The notes under the pieces: generated by a model
Databases searched by the model: none
The model's input: the letters and a program-made list of their open reading frames with translations, nothing else
Told to the model about the DNA's origin: nothing
Shown here: piece after piece, positions 44,329 through 53,891 of the stretch
Layout: each line of letters starts with the position of its first letter
Numbering within the stretch: the stretch's first letter is position 1
Position numbers and translations under genes: made by a program
Assembly: GCA_965238045.1 (NCBI GenBank)
Contig: CBDEGU010000012.1
Coordinates: 1 to 64,000, forward strand
Direction of reading: 5' to 3'
DNA from: CBDEGU01 sp965238045
GTDB taxonomy: Bacteria > Acidobacteriota > Terriglobia > Bryobacterales > UBA6623
DNA: 64,000 nt

Positions 44329-44509
44329 CCGCCTGTCAGCTCCCGGCGCCCTGGAGCCACCCGCGCCATGGGGTTTGCTACCATGTGCCTTCGACACAAG
44401 CCTTGAATACAAGGCGAGGCGTACCCGACACCGGGAACCGACACTGGGAACCAATAGCGGGAATCCCTGCCGTGGCCGTCTGCATCGAAACAGCCGTAAG
44501 GAGCACGGA

Positions 44510-45289
44510 ATGCCTCGATTCGTAGTTCTTCTTGCTCTACTTGCCGGGATCTTCCCGGCACAGAATGCATCAGCACAAAACGCGCGGGCACACAATGCGA
44601 TGGGCGTCTATCAGTCCGCCGACCGTCCTCGCGCTCTGGCCGTGATCGGGGATCGCTACCACAGCCCCGTGTATATTCGCGACAATCTGCTGCCTGCTTT
44701 CGCCAGAGAAAACGTCCCGATCACGTTCATCGTCAATCACGAAGCCCTGACGGCCGAGGCGCTCGAACAGGTTCAGCTCTTGGTCTTCTTGAAAGACGGC
44801 ATGGTCTGGCCCAACGGCTACGATCACGATCACCTCAAGTGGATGACGCCGCAACAGCAGAAGGCGGTTTCAGACTTCGTTCACAACGGCGGCGGGTTTC
44901 TCGCGCTCCACAACTCGCACGGCATCTACCCGCCCGGCGGTCTCTTCTACAAGCTCTTCGGTGGCGACTATGGGGGGCATCCGCCGCCCGCGACCTTCAC
45001 GGTTCGCGTCGAGAACCACGACCACCCCGTCACCCGGGGCGTCGAGGATTTTGATACCTTCGACGAACAGCATATGAGCAAGTATTACCTCGACCGCGAA
45101 CATCTACTGCTGCGCAATATTTCTCGCGGCAACAAGTCCGCGCCCGCCGGCTGGTGGCGCGAGCCCGGCAAGGGCCGCTTCGTCTACCTCGCTCCCGGAC
45201 ATACGCCCGAAGCCCTGGGCCATCCCATGATGCAGCGCCTCATCCGAAATTCCATTCGCTGGCTTACAAGGCTTGACGAAAACAAGTGA
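44510..45289 (+). CDS. Secreted ThuA-like domain protein
   Basis: 259 residues with a signal peptide (VVLLALLAGIFPAQNASA) and a glutamine-amidotransferase-like ThuA fold: LAVIGDRYHSPVYIRDNLLP, VQLLVFLKDGMVWPNGYDHD, VHNGGGFLALHNSHGIYPPG and FVYLAPGHTPEALGHPMMQR. Such proteins are linked to carbohydrate use in Acidobacteriota and Planctomycetes; the exact reaction is unknown. ATG 44510 follows TAAGGAG. The leader 44423-44465 contains three degenerate copies of a GACACCGGGAACC-like unit. A coupled or nearby start of the next gene makes an operon likely. Confidence 0.78.
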   Translation: MPRFVVLLALLAGIFPAQNASAQNARAHNAMGVYQSADRPRALAVIGDRYHSPVYIRDNLLPAFARENVPITFIVNHEALTAEALEQVQLLVFLKDGMVWPNGYDHDHLKWMTPQQQKAVSDFVHNGGGFLALHNSHGIYPPGGLFYKLFGGDYGGHPPPATFTVRVENHDHPVTRGVEDFDTFDEQHMSKYYLDREHLLLRNISRGNKSAPAGWWREPGKGRFVYLAPGHTPEALGHPMMQRLIRNSIRWLTRLDENK

Positions 45290-45369
45290 AGTTCTTGCCG
45301 CTCCTCACCATCACATCCATTACAATTTCGCGTTCCCGCTCGATCGCTTGTCTCCCGTTGCGCTGGACG

Positions 45370-46878
45370 ATGCGCCGCTGGGCGATGTGCGGATGGCTGC
45401 TCGCTTGCCTGCTTCCCATGACTGGCTCGGCGCAGCGCAGCACGCTGTTTCCGCTCGTGCGCGTCGTCGACATGCAAGTCGGCGAATCGCAAGATGTCGA
45501 GCTGACGACGCGTTTCATGTCCACGGTAGAGCTGCTCGCCCTCCGCGAGACGCGCGACCCGATACGCAACGCCATCCGCCGGGCGGAAGTCGACGTGTTG
45601 GTCGATGGCTTGCAGGCAACGCTGCGGTGCGGCAACTATCAACTGCCGGTCGTTGTCGGGACGGTCGAGATCGATTGCGCGGTCACCGGCGGCTACCGCT
45701 CCAACAGCAACAGCGGCGGAGACTTCTGGGGACTCAACAAAGACGCCCGTCTGCGGCTCTGGCCGAAGGGCTACCCCTATATCAAGCCGGGCACGTTCGT
45801 CTATCCGGTGCGGCAACGCTGGTTCGCTAGCGGCACGCAGATGTCGAATGAGCCAACCTTTATCGATGGCGGCGAGAGGCCCTCAAGCCGAACGATTTAC
45901 TATCACAGCGGACTCGACATCGGCGGCGCCGAAGGCATGGCCGTGGTCATCGCCGCCGCCGACGGACTGGTTGTTTCGCTCGGCGAGAAGGTTCTCGAGG
46001 GACACGAAGAAGACACGCCGGTAGATCCCCGCTACGACGTGATCTACATTCAAGACCGCCGCGGCTGGTATTACCGCTACTCTCACCTGTATTCCTTCGA
46101 CAAGGATGTCGAACTCGGCAAACGGGTCAAGCTCAGCCAGCCCCTGGGGCTGCTCGGCAAGGAGGGCGGCAGCGGCGGCTGGTCGCATCTGCATTTCGAG
46201 ATCAAGAGCCGGCAGCCTTCCGGCGCATGGGGCACCCAGGAGGGCTATGCCTTTCTATGGGACGCCTATCAGCGCGAGTACAAACCCAAGATCATCGCCG
46301 CCGCCCGGCCGCATCACTTCATCCATAGCGGCGAGACCGTGACCTTGGATGGGTCGCGATCCTGGACGCGCCACGGCAAGATCACCAGCTACTCGTGGAG
46401 ATTCACTGACGGCAGCGATGCCTCCGGGCCCACCGTCGGGCGCGTCTACGACAAGCCGGGATCCTACAGCGAAGTTTTGAAGGTCACCGACAGTGAAGGG
46501 AACACGGCGTATGATTTCGCCGTCGTCCAGGTCGTGGACAAGCAGAAGCCAGGCGAGCCCGAGCAAGTTCCTCCCTCGGTGCATCCGGTTTACTATCCGA
46601 CCCAGGGCATAAAGCCCGGCGATGAGATCACCTTCAAGGTGCGCACTTTTCGAACGACCGATGGAAAGGAGTTCTGGGATTTCGGCGACGGCACTCCCAA
46701 GGTGACGGTCCGCTCCGACGGCAATGTCGTCAAGCTCGCCAAGGACGGCTACGCTATTACGAAACACTCTTATGAAAAGGCGGGCGATTACATCGTTCGC
46801 GTGGAAAGAACCAACGAGCGCGGCGAGACGGCGATCGCCCATCTGGTGGTGCGGGTGGGAGAAAATCGTTCGCCGTAG
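45370..46878 (+). CDS. Secreted M23 (LytM) peptidase with PKD-like domains
   Basis: 502 residues. I use ATG 45370 because it begins a clean signal peptide (MRRWAMCGWLLACLLPMTGSA); an in-frame GTG at 45286 overlaps the previous stop and would bury it. The M23 zinc site shows YYHSGLDIGGAEG (HxxxD) and SHLHFEIKS (HxH). Two PKD-like beta domains follow (GETVTLDGSRSWTRHGKITS; FWDFGDGTPKVTV). The catalytic set looks complete, so peptidoglycan or glycyl-peptide cleavage is plausible. It is next to the ThuA-like gene on the same strand. Confidence 0.8.
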   Translation: MRRWAMCGWLLACLLPMTGSAQRSTLFPLVRVVDMQVGESQDVELTTRFMSTVELLALRETRDPIRNAIRRAEVDVLVDGLQATLRCGNYQLPVVVGTVEIDCAVTGGYRSNSNSGGDFWGLNKDARLRLWPKGYPYIKPGTFVYPVRQRWFASGTQMSNEPTFIDGGERPSSRTIYYHSGLDIGGAEGMAVVIAAADGLVVSLGEKVLEGHEEDTPVDPRYDVIYIQDRRGWYYRYSHLYSFDKDVELGKRVKLSQPLGLLGKEGGSGGWSHLHFEIKSRQPSGAWGTQEGYAFLWDAYQREYKPKIIAAARPHHFIHSGETVTLDGSRSWTRHGKITSYSWRFTDGSDASGPTVGRVYDKPGSYSEVLKVTDSEGNTAYDFAVVQVVDKQKPGEPEQVPPSVHPVYYPTQGIKPGDEITFKVRTFRTTDGKEFWDFGDGTPKVTVRSDGNVVKLAKDGYAITKHSYEKAGDYIVRVERTNERGETAIAHLVVRVGENRSP

Positions 46879-46935
46879 GAAAGCAGGAAACCGCAATCCG
46901 TCGCTAGCCAGCCCCGTGCTGCTGGCCCTATGCCG

Positions 46936-47769
46936 CTAGCCCCCTGCCGCGGGCTCCGCCAGCGCTTGCCGAATCCGCGCCAGCTTCAGCAGCAGCTCAG
47001 GAAACAAGTCCAGCTTCAGCGCGTTGGCTCCGTCCGAGAGCGCCCGTTCGGGGGCGTCATGCACCTCGAAGAAAATAGCGTCCGCTCCAGCCGCCACTCC
47101 GGCTTTCGCCAGCGGCTCGATGAACTCCGGCTGGCCGCCGCTCGCTCCCTTGGCCGCCCCGGGCAGTTGCAGACTGTGGGTCACGTCGAGCACCACCGGG
47201 TAACCGAGTCCGCGCATGATGGGCAGCGATCGAAAGTCCACGACCAGGTTCTGGTATCCGAAGCTCGCGCCGCGCTCGGTCAGCAGGATGCGGTCATTTC
47301 CGGTCGAGGCCACCTTGTCCGCGGCGAATCGCATGTCCCATGGCGCCAGAAATTGCCCCTTCTTGATGTTGACCACCCGGCCGGTTCGGCCCGCTTCGGT
47401 CAGCAGATCGGTTTGCCGGCAAAGGAAAGCCGGGATCTGCAGAACATCGCAAACCTCCGCCACTGCCGCGGCCTGCCCCGGCTCGTGAATGTCGGTCAGC
47501 ACGGGCAGGCCCGTCGCCTTCTTGACTTCCGAGAGAATCGCCAAACCTTCGGCCAGGCCGGGACCGCGGTAGGATCCGCCGCTCGTGCGATTCGCCTTGT
47601 CGAACGACGCCTTGAAGATCGCCGGCATCCCGGCCGCGCCGGCGGCCTCGCGCACGGCTCGGGCGACGGCGAGCGCGTGCTCGGACGATTCGATCACGCA
47701 CGGCCCGGCGATCAAGACCAGCGGCGCCCCCTCGCCAATCTCAAACGAGCCCAAGTCGATTCTAGCCAT
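46936..47769 (-). CDS. kdsA: KDO-8-phosphate synthase
   Basis: Condenses phosphoenolpyruvate with arabinose 5-phosphate to make KDO-8-phosphate for lipopolysaccharide. 277 residues from ATG 47769 (MARIDLGSFEIGEG); a GTG at 47799 overlapping the pyrG stop is an alternative. Signatures: LVLIAGPCVIESSEHALAVA, FKASFDKANRTSGGSYRGPG, PVLTDIHEPGQAAAVAEVCD, FLCRQTDLLTEAGRTGRVVN, and VLDVTHSLQLPGAAKGASGG. The DVTHSLQLPG stretch fits the metal-independent or divergent type. It lies directly after pyrG, a common bacterial order, and indicates an LPS-bearing cell. Confidence 0.93.
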   Translation of the reverse strand: MARIDLGSFEIGEGAPLVLIAGPCVIESSEHALAVARAVREAAGAAGMPAIFKASFDKANRTSGGSYRGPGLAEGLAILSEVKKATGLPVLTDIHEPGQAAAVAEVCDVLQIPAFLCRQTDLLTEAGRTGRVVNIKKGQFLAPWDMRFAADKVASTGNDRILLTERGASFGYQNLVVDFRSLPIMRGLGYPVVLDVTHSLQLPGAAKGASGGQPEFIEPLAKAGVAAGADAIFFEVHDAPERALSDGANALKLDLFPELLLKLARIRQALAEPAAGG

Positions 47770-47795
47770 GGGGAACGATTTCGAACCCTCCGCGA

Positions 47796-49469
47796 TCACA
47801 AACCCATGCCGCGGGCGCGCAAGAACTGATTGGCCTCGCTGGTTTCCTGATTCCGCATGCGCTTCTTGTGGTGCTCATAGGCGGCTCCGATGAACGACAC
47901 AAACAACGGCTGCGGCTCCAGCGGCTTGGACTTGAACTCCGGATGGAACTGGCATCCCAGGAACCAGGGGTGATCGGGCAATTCACAGATCTCGACATAG
48001 AGGCCGTCCGGCGTCGCGCCGGTGATGGCCATGCCGCGGGAAGTGATCGCGCCCTCATACTCGCGGTTGAATTCATAGCGGTGACGATGACGCTCGTGCA
48101 CTTCGGTGGCGCCGTAGGCCGAGTGCGCCAGACTTCCCTCGGCCAGCTTGCACGGCCAGCTTCCCAGCCGCATCGTGCCGCCTAAATCCTCCACGCCCTT
48201 GAGCTCCCGCAGCTTGTAAAACATCCGGCACGGCGTGCCCGGATCAAATTCGGTCGAATGGGCGTTTTCCAGCCCGCACAGAGTCCGCCCGAATTCGATG
48301 ACCATCGTTTGCATCCCCAGGCAGATGCCGAAACAGGGAACCTTCTCTTCCCTGACGTAACGGACGGCTTCGATCATGCCCTCGATCCCGCGGAGGCCGA
48401 ATCCGCCCGGCACAACGATACCGTCCAGATCCCCGAGTTGCCGCTCGGCCGTCTCGGCCGTGATGCCCTCCGCCTCGATCCAGCGCAATCCCACGGTGAG
48501 GCGGTGGCCGAGGCCGCCATGCAGCAGCGCTTCTTTCAGGCTCTTGTAGGAGTCTTCGTAGTCAACGTACTTGCCGATAATGCCGATCGTGACCTCGTCC
48601 ACCGGATGCCGCAGACGATCGATCATATTCTCCCAGGCACTCAGGTCCCGCTCGGGCGGCGTCATGCCGAGAAGCTGCAAAATTTTCTCGTCGACGCCTT
48701 GCTGGGCGAAGTTGCTCGGCACCTGGTAGACCGAGTCCACGTCGCGCGCGGCGATCACGGCCGACTTGTCCACGTCGCAAAACAGCGCAATCTTCTCTTT
48801 GATCTCGCGCGAGAGATCGGTCTCGGTTCGGCAAAGCAGGATGTCGGGCTGAATGCCAAGCGAGCGCAGCTCTTTGACGCTGTGCTGGGTGGGTTTCGTC
48901 TTCAGTTCTCCGGCAGCCGCGATCCAGGGAACCAGAGTCACGTGGATAAAGACACAGTTGTCGCGTCCCAGCTCGTGCCGCATCTGCCGGATGGCTTCGA
49001 GGAACGGCAGAGACTCGATGTCGCCGACCGTCCCGCCGATCTCGGCGATGATGATATCAACGTCGTCGTCGGCGATCTTGCGAATGGCGTCTTTGATCTC
49101 GTTCGTCACGTGCGGAATGACCTGAACCGTCTTGCCGAGGTAGTCTCCGCGCCGCTCCTTGGCGAGAATGCGCTCGTAGATCCGGCCGCTGGTTACGTTG
49201 TGGGCTTGGGTCAGCTTTGCGTGGGTAAAGCGCTCGTAGTGCCCCAGATCCAGATCCGTTTCCGCCCCGTCGTCGGTCACGAAGACCTCGCCGTGCTGGA
49301 ACGGGCTCATCGTTCCGGGATCGACATTGAGGTAGGGATCAAATTTTTGCAGCGTCACCCGCAACCCCCGGCTTTCGAGCAGACAGCCGATCGCCGCCGC
49401 CGCGATGCCCTTTCCCAGAGACGAGACCACGCCGCCGGTGATAAAGATGCATTTCTTGATCGAACCCAT
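47796..49469 (-). CDS. pyrG: CTP synthase
   Basis: 557 residues; makes CTP from UTP, ATP and glutamine. The synthetase domain begins KKCIFITGGVVSSLGKGIAA with DPYLNVDPGTMSPFQHGEVF and DDGAETDLDLGHYERF. The C-terminal class I glutaminase has CFGICLGMQTMVIEFGR (nucleophile Cys near residue 385) and WFLGCQFHPEFKSKPLEPQP (His/Glu of the triad). Length and all motifs are normal. It is first of the pyrG-kdsA pair on this strand. A tandem-repeat leader lies upstream. Confidence 0.95.
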   Translation of the reverse strand: MGSIKKCIFITGGVVSSLGKGIAAAAIGCLLESRGLRVTLQKFDPYLNVDPGTMSPFQHGEVFVTDDGAETDLDLGHYERFTHAKLTQAHNVTSGRIYERILAKERRGDYLGKTVQVIPHVTNEIKDAIRKIADDDVDIIIAEIGGTVGDIESLPFLEAIRQMRHELGRDNCVFIHVTLVPWIAAAGELKTKPTQHSVKELRSLGIQPDILLCRTETDLSREIKEKIALFCDVDKSAVIAARDVDSVYQVPSNFAQQGVDEKILQLLGMTPPERDLSAWENMIDRLRHPVDEVTIGIIGKYVDYEDSYKSLKEALLHGGLGHRLTVGLRWIEAEGITAETAERQLGDLDGIVVPGGFGLRGIEGMIEAVRYVREEKVPCFGICLGMQTMVIEFGRTLCGLENAHSTEFDPGTPCRMFYKLRELKGVEDLGGTMRLGSWPCKLAEGSLAHSAYGATEVHERHRHRYEFNREYEGAITSRGMAITGATPDGLYVEICELPDHPWFLGCQFHPEFKSKPLEPQPLFVSFIGAAYEHHKKRMRNQETSEANQFLRARGMGL

Positions 49470-49526
49470 AGATCACTCCACCATCGCCGGTGCCGCGCCC
49501 GAACCGGCGCTTGGCCCGACACATGA

Positions 49527-49597
49527 ATCAAGAAAAACCAGTGTCCAGGGGGAAACCAGTGCCAGAGAGGAACTAGTGCCGAGAGAAGAACTAGTGA
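49527..49597 (-). repeat. Four degenerate 17-18 bp repeats upstream of pyrG
   Basis: On the minus strand CACTAGTTCTTCTCTCGG, CACTAGTTCCTCTCTGG, CACTGGTTTCCCCCTGGA and CACTGGTTTTTCTTGATT follow one another about 60-130 bp before the pyrG start. They could be an expanded slippage tract or a regulatory array. The remainder of the 402-bp gap 49470-49871 shows no gene. Confidence 0.55.
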
Positions 49598-49871
49598 AAA
49601 CAACCGCCTTCGCCCGTGAGGCAGCACTGCCCAGGATTGGCAGTGGCGTAACGGGTCGCGAATGAGCCATCGGGCAGTGCGCCCGGCCTCGTCCTCATGC
49701 GCTCGGGTGTGACGATCTCGAGGGGTCTTCGGGCGCCGGGCAGCCGGGCAATTAGTCTCAAGTTTAGCACGGCGGCCGGCCCTGCTTCCTCAAGCCCAAC
49801 AGCTCATGCCCGAAGATTCTCCAACCCCGACCGCCGGCTCGGCCCGCTGATACGTCAACCTCGGGCCGGCC

Positions 49872-50477
49872 TCATTGGCGGCCTGGCTCAGTGGTGCGAT
49901 AAAGTCCCAATTCCTCGATCCGCCGCGCCACCGGCGGTGCGACATGTTGCCGCCACTCACCGCCCGAGGCAATCGCCTCACGGACCCTAGACGACGAAAT
50001 CTCATCGAATGCCTCGGGCATCTTCACCCTGTGAATTCCCTCGCCACAGTCCGCCGGCGGCCGATACTCGCCCTCGCGGGAGGCGACAAGCAATGGAAAG
50101 TCGTTCAGCCGCTCGGCGAAGGGAATGTTGTCGCCATAGTCCCATTCGACGACGCGTTTCGCCGCGTCGCGGCCGCAGATAAGCCAGATCGCCGCCTCTG
50201 GACCCAGCTTGGCCCGGAAGGCCCGGGCGAAATCGATGAACAAAAGCCCGTCCGGCGAAGCAGCCGTGAACGACTCCCGCTGCCCAACCAGCTCTTCCAG
50301 CATTGCCATGCGGTCCGCGAACGACGCTTCGCCGTAGGGTTTGTGCGGAAAGGCCTTGGGCAGCAGGAAAACGACCCGGTCGAGCCGGTACTGTTCCAAG
50401 GCGGCCTCGGCCACGGCCGCGTGAGCCAGCGTGGGCGGATTAAATGCTCCGGGAAACAGACCCAGCCGCATGGTCAT
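49872..50477 (-). CDS. nadD: Nicotinate-nucleotide adenylyltransferase
   Basis: 201 residues; adenylates nicotinate mononucleotide in NAD synthesis. Nucleotidyltransferase signature MRLGLFPGAFNPPTLAHAAV (GxFNPxxxxH), KAFPHKPYGEASFADRMAML, WLICGRDAAKRVVEWDYGD and the ISSSRVREAIASG (SxTxxR-like) motif near the C-terminus. ATG 50477 or the in-frame ATG at 50471 are both possible. It lies 34 bp after pnp in the same direction, probably one transcript. Confidence 0.88.
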   Translation of the reverse strand: MTMRLGLFPGAFNPPTLAHAAVAEAALEQYRLDRVVFLLPKAFPHKPYGEASFADRMAMLEELVGQRESFTAASPDGLLFIDFARAFRAKLGPEAAIWLICGRDAAKRVVEWDYGDNIPFAERLNDFPLLVASREGEYRPPADCGEGIHRVKMPEAFDEISSSRVREAIASGGEWRQHVAPPVARRIEELGLYRTTEPGRQ

Positions 50478-50511
50478 CGTCGTTCTCTCGACTCTCGCCG
50501 CGACTTCCCTC

Positions 50512-51360
50512 TCACTTGCGGCCCTGGTTCGCCATTCGAGGGATCAGTTTCTTCAGCAGCGCGAAGAGCATCGGCGCCCCCTGCCGGCCCGATTCGAGCA
50601 CCTCTTCATGCGAGAGCGGCCGGGCCGAAATGCCGGCGGCGAGATTCGTGATGAGCGACAAGCCGAGAACCGGCACCCCCATATGACGTGCCGCGATCGT
50701 CTCGCCCGTGGTCGACATGCCCACCATGTCGGCGCCGATCGCTCGAAGAAAACGAATCTCCGCCGGCGTTTCATAGTTCGGTCCGGCCACCGCGGCATAG
50801 ACCCCTTCATGCAAGCCGGTCTCCAGTTCCGCGGCCGCCTCCCGCGCCAGACGGCGAAGTTTCGGTGAGTAGGCGTCCGAGAGATCCGGGAAGCGGGGAC
50901 CCCAGCGATCCTCGTTCGGCCCGCTCAGAGGATTGACCCCCTGCAAATGGATGTGGTCTGAAATCAGCGCCACGCAGCCAGGCTTCCACTGCTCATGAAG
51001 CGAGCCCGACGCATTGGTGAGCACCAGCGCGTCCACCCCCAAGCTCGCCAGCACCCGCACGGGAAACGCGATCTCGGCGGCCGAGAATCCTTCATAAAGA
51101 TGCGCCCTGCCCGAAAGCACCGCCACCGGAACATCATCCACCGCCGTCGAGATCCAAACGTCCGAATGTCCAGGAACGCCCCGCCCGGCAACGCTGGCCG
51201 GCCAGTACGGGATCTGCGCGTAGGCAATCTCTTCCGCACCATCAAACTGCCGCGCCACCTCGCCGAAGCCGCTCCCAAGAACCACGCCCACGCGCGGCCG
51301 GGCGCTCAGTCGCGACTGCACAAAATCACGCGCCTCGAGAACTTTCCCGTGTTGTGTCAC
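50512..51360 (-). CDS. Purine nucleoside phosphorylase (trimeric type)
   Basis: About 282 residues from GTG 51360; the open frame reaches 51438 through a 24-bp tandem repeat that I take as leader. Signatures: RVGVVLGSGFGEVARQF, VAVLSGRAHLYEGFSAAEIA, DALVLTNASGSLHEQWKPGC, VYAAVAGPNYETPAEIRFLR, IGADMVGMSTTGETIAARHM. Phosphorolysis of guanosine/inosine-type nucleosides is known for the family. It pairs with nadD downstream. The start codon is the least certain part. Confidence 0.88.
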   Translation of the reverse strand: MTQHGKVLEARDFVQSRLSARPRVGVVLGSGFGEVARQFDGAEEIAYAQIPYWPASVAGRGVPGHSDVWISTAVDDVPVAVLSGRAHLYEGFSAAEIAFPVRVLASLGVDALVLTNASGSLHEQWKPGCVALISDHIHLQGVNPLSGPNEDRWGPRFPDLSDAYSPKLRRLAREAAAELETGLHEGVYAAVAGPNYETPAEIRFLRAIGADMVGMSTTGETIAARHMGVPVLGLSLITNLAAGISARPLSHEEVLESGRQGAPMLFALLKKLIPRMANQGRK

Positions 51361-51394
51361 CTGTTGTGCCCCGTGTCGTGTCACCTGGTGTGCC
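51347..51394. repeat. 24-bp tandem repeat at the pnp 5' end
   Basis: CCGTGTTGTGTCACCTGTTG plus TGCC (51347-51370) is followed directly by a copy with two mismatches (51371-51394). The rest of the gap to 51860 has no gene that I can support and no clear promoter. Confidence 0.7.
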
Positions 51395-51860
51395 GCTTGC
51401 TCCGCGTCTACAGGATGCTCGCCTCGGGGATCCCTCACTGCTAATTCTATGGCTTCCCGCCGCCCCGCCGGAGCCGCGCCGCCCGTGCTCGCCCAATTTC
51501 ACCGCGCGGACGCCGGCCCATGCCCGGCGACTCGCAATTTCCCCAGCCCGGCTCCTGCCACGGGCGGCTATACTCTCCCCCGGCCTTATCAAAATTCATC
51601 TCGCCCGGCCTCGCTCAGTGCTACGATAGTAAATTGTGAAAAAGAGCCCCAACCGGGGGGTGGTGCGCGAATCAGCAGTGGTCCACTGACCGTATTGCGG
51701 TTCCGGAAAAGACATTGCCGGGGCCCGGTCTCACGATGGATCGAATAACCGTCTTTTTTTCAGATGGTTAGGGGCTGGCGACCCGAGTCTGACGAGGTTC
51801 GTCGCGGCCTCACTGGCCAAACAGACCGACGACACGACCGGCACGGCCGATAGAGGATGA

Positions 51861-53891
51861 ATGAGTACGATCGCTGGAACAACTCCCACCCAAGGCGCCG
51901 AGCTGGAAGAACTGCAAGAGCGGCAGTTCCCCTTTCCCGGCGTGCCGACTACGGCCGACGGGGCGGCCGCCGTGGTCTGGGCCGAAACCCGTATCAGTCA
52001 GGGAGCCTGCGCCTATCCCATCACCTCTTCCACCACCATGGGAAGCGGATTCGAAATCGCCGTGGCCAATGGCGCGAAGAATCTCTGGGGTGACCAGCTG
52101 ATCTTCGTCGAATCCGAGTCTGAACACAGCGCCGCGACCACTTGCGAGGGGTTCGCCGTTGCTGGCGGACGCGTCACCAACTTCACTTCCGGCCAGGGCT
52201 TGATCCTGATGAAGGAAGTCCTCTACGTCATCTCGGGAAAGCGCCTTCCCATCGTCTTCCACATCGGCGCCCGCGCTCTTACCTCCCATTCCTTGAACGT
52301 TCACTGCGGCCACGATGACGTTTACGGCGTCGCCGATTGCGGCTGGGGCATCATCTACAGCCGCAACGCCCAGGAGATCGGAGATATGACCCTGATCTGC
52401 CGCCGGATCGCCGAAGATACCGAGACGCCGTTCATGAACGTCCAGGACGGCTTCCTGACGACGCATACGATTGAAAATGTGCTGCTTCCCGAACCCGAGA
52501 TGATGAAGCTTTTCATCGGCGACCCCAGCCACCGCCTGCGGAATCTGATGGATCCCGCTATGCCGGTCATGTCCGGCGTCGTGCAAAACCAAGATTCCTA
52601 CATGAAGGGCAAGATCGCCCAGCGAACCTACTACGACAAGATCCTCGGCGCTACCCAGCGCGCGATGGACGAGTACTACGAGCTGACCGGTCGCCGCTAC
52701 GACCTGGTGCTGCCCTACCGCCTCGAAGACGCCGAGTACGCCATTGTCGGCTCCGGGTCCATGATGGAAACCGGCGAAGCCGCCGTCGACTGGATTCGCG
52801 ACAACATGGGCATCAAGGTCGGCTTGCTGCATATCAGTGTTTTCCGGCCCTGGCCTTCGGTCGATATTGTGAACGCCCTCAAACACGTCAAGGCGATCTC
52901 GGTGCTCGAGCGGCTCGACATCCCCATGCAGCAGTCCAATCCGCAGCTCTGCGAGATCAAGGCCTCCTTCGCCGACGCCCTCACCGGCGTGCCCGGCTAT
53001 CCCGCCCTCGACCGCATGCCGAAGTTTTACGGAGGTTCGGCGGGTCTGGGCAGCCGCGACGTTCGCGCCGGCGACTTCATCGCCGTGGTCGAAAACATGC
53101 TCAGTGACGAGCCGCGTCACTACTTCAGCCTCGGCATCAAGCATGAAACGGCCCTCGAAGCCAAGCTGGACCCCGATGTCCGGTCCGCGGACGCCTTCTC
53201 CATGCGCGGCCACTCGGTCGGAGGATACGGCTCGGTCACCACCAATAAGGTGATCGCCACCATCGCCGGCGAAGTTTTCGGCATGGACGTGCAAGCCTAT
53301 CCTAAATACGGCTCGGAGAAGAAAGGCCTGCCAACGACCTACTATCTCACCATCGCCAAAGAGCATATCCGGGCGCATTCCGAGTTGCACTATGTCGACT
53401 TCATTCCGCTCAACGACGTCAACGCCTTCAATATGGGCGATCCCTTGCAAGGGCTCGCCGAGAACGGCATCGTCTTCGCTCAAAGCGCCGCCACCGATCC
53501 GGCCGAGATCTGGGGTTCCATCCCGCCCTGGGCGCGCAACCGCATTCGGGAAAAGAACGCCCGCTTCTTCTCGCTTGACACGGTTCAGATCGCCCGGGAC
53601 GTCTCGAGCGAGGCCGATCTTGAGCAGCGCATGCAGGGCATCGTGCTGCTGGGAGTGTTCTTGAGGGTCACGCCGTTTCGCGAACAGTCCGGCATTAGCG
53701 ACGAAGAACTATTCAACGGCGTCGAGAATTCCATTCGGAAGTACTTTGGTAAGCGCGGCGAACAAGTCGTGCAAGACAACCTCCAGGCCGTCAGGCGAGG
53801 CTTCTCCGAGAGCATCGAGGTGTCGCGCGAGATCATGCTTCAAAACCAGGAGGCCGACAAGGCCGCCGGTTCGCTAAGGATTATTCAATGA
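51861..53891 (+). CDS. nifJ: Pyruvate:ferredoxin oxidoreductase, fused alpha-gamma part
   Basis: 676 residues; with the beta part it converts pyruvate and CoA to acetyl-CoA, CO2 and reduced ferredoxin. The pyrimidine-binding alpha domain has AETRISQGACAYPITSSTTM and FTSGQGLILMKEVLYVISGK. Domain II is near DAEYAIVGSGSMMETGEAAV, and the gamma domain reads FSMRGHSVGGYGSVTTNKVI. The gene ends at an ATGA overlap with the beta part, whereas typical bacterial NifJ is one chain, so this is a split form. ATG 51861 follows AGAGGATGA. An oxygen-sensitive enzyme of this kind suggests anaerobic or microaerobic metabolism. Confidence 0.9.
   Translation: MSTIAGTTPTQGAELEELQERQFPFPGVPTTADGAAAVVWAETRISQGACAYPITSSTTMGSGFEIAVANGAKNLWGDQLIFVESESEHSAATTCEGFAVAGGRVTNFTSGQGLILMKEVLYVISGKRLPIVFHIGARALTSHSLNVHCGHDDVYGVADCGWGIIYSRNAQEIGDMTLICRRIAEDTETPFMNVQDGFLTTHTIENVLLPEPEMMKLFIGDPSHRLRNLMDPAMPVMSGVVQNQDSYMKGKIAQRTYYDKILGATQRAMDEYYELTGRRYDLVLPYRLEDAEYAIVGSGSMMETGEAAVDWIRDNMGIKVGLLHISVFRPWPSVDIVNALKHVKAISVLERLDIPMQQSNPQLCEIKASFADALTGVPGYPALDRMPKFYGGSAGLGSRDVRAGDFIAVVENMLSDEPRHYFSLGIKHETALEAKLDPDVRSADAFSMRGHSVGGYGSVTTNKVIATIAGEVFGMDVQAYPKYGSEKKGLPTTYYLTIAKEHIRAHSELHYVDFIPLNDVNAFNMGDPLQGLAENGIVFAQSAATDPAEIWGSIPPWARNRIREKNARFFSLDTVQIARDVSSEADLEQRMQGIVLLGVFLRVTPFREQSGISDEELFNGVENSIRKYFGKRGEQVVQDNLQAVRRGFSESIEVSREIMLQNQEADKAAGSLRIIQ

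Noticed and set aside
46880..46935. Terminator between the M23 gene and kdsA
   Set aside because: The short gap between converging genes has some complementary GCTAGC/GCTGGC pieces but no stable stem followed by a U-tract.
48258..49526. 422-codon plus-strand open frame
   Set aside because: Lies opposite pyrG, whose motifs are complete; the composition is that of a shadow frame.
51810..53483. 557-codon minus-strand open frame, and a 515-codon one at 53885-55432
   Set aside because: Both mirror the PFOR genes. Long antisense frames are expected opposite well-conserved high-GC genes.
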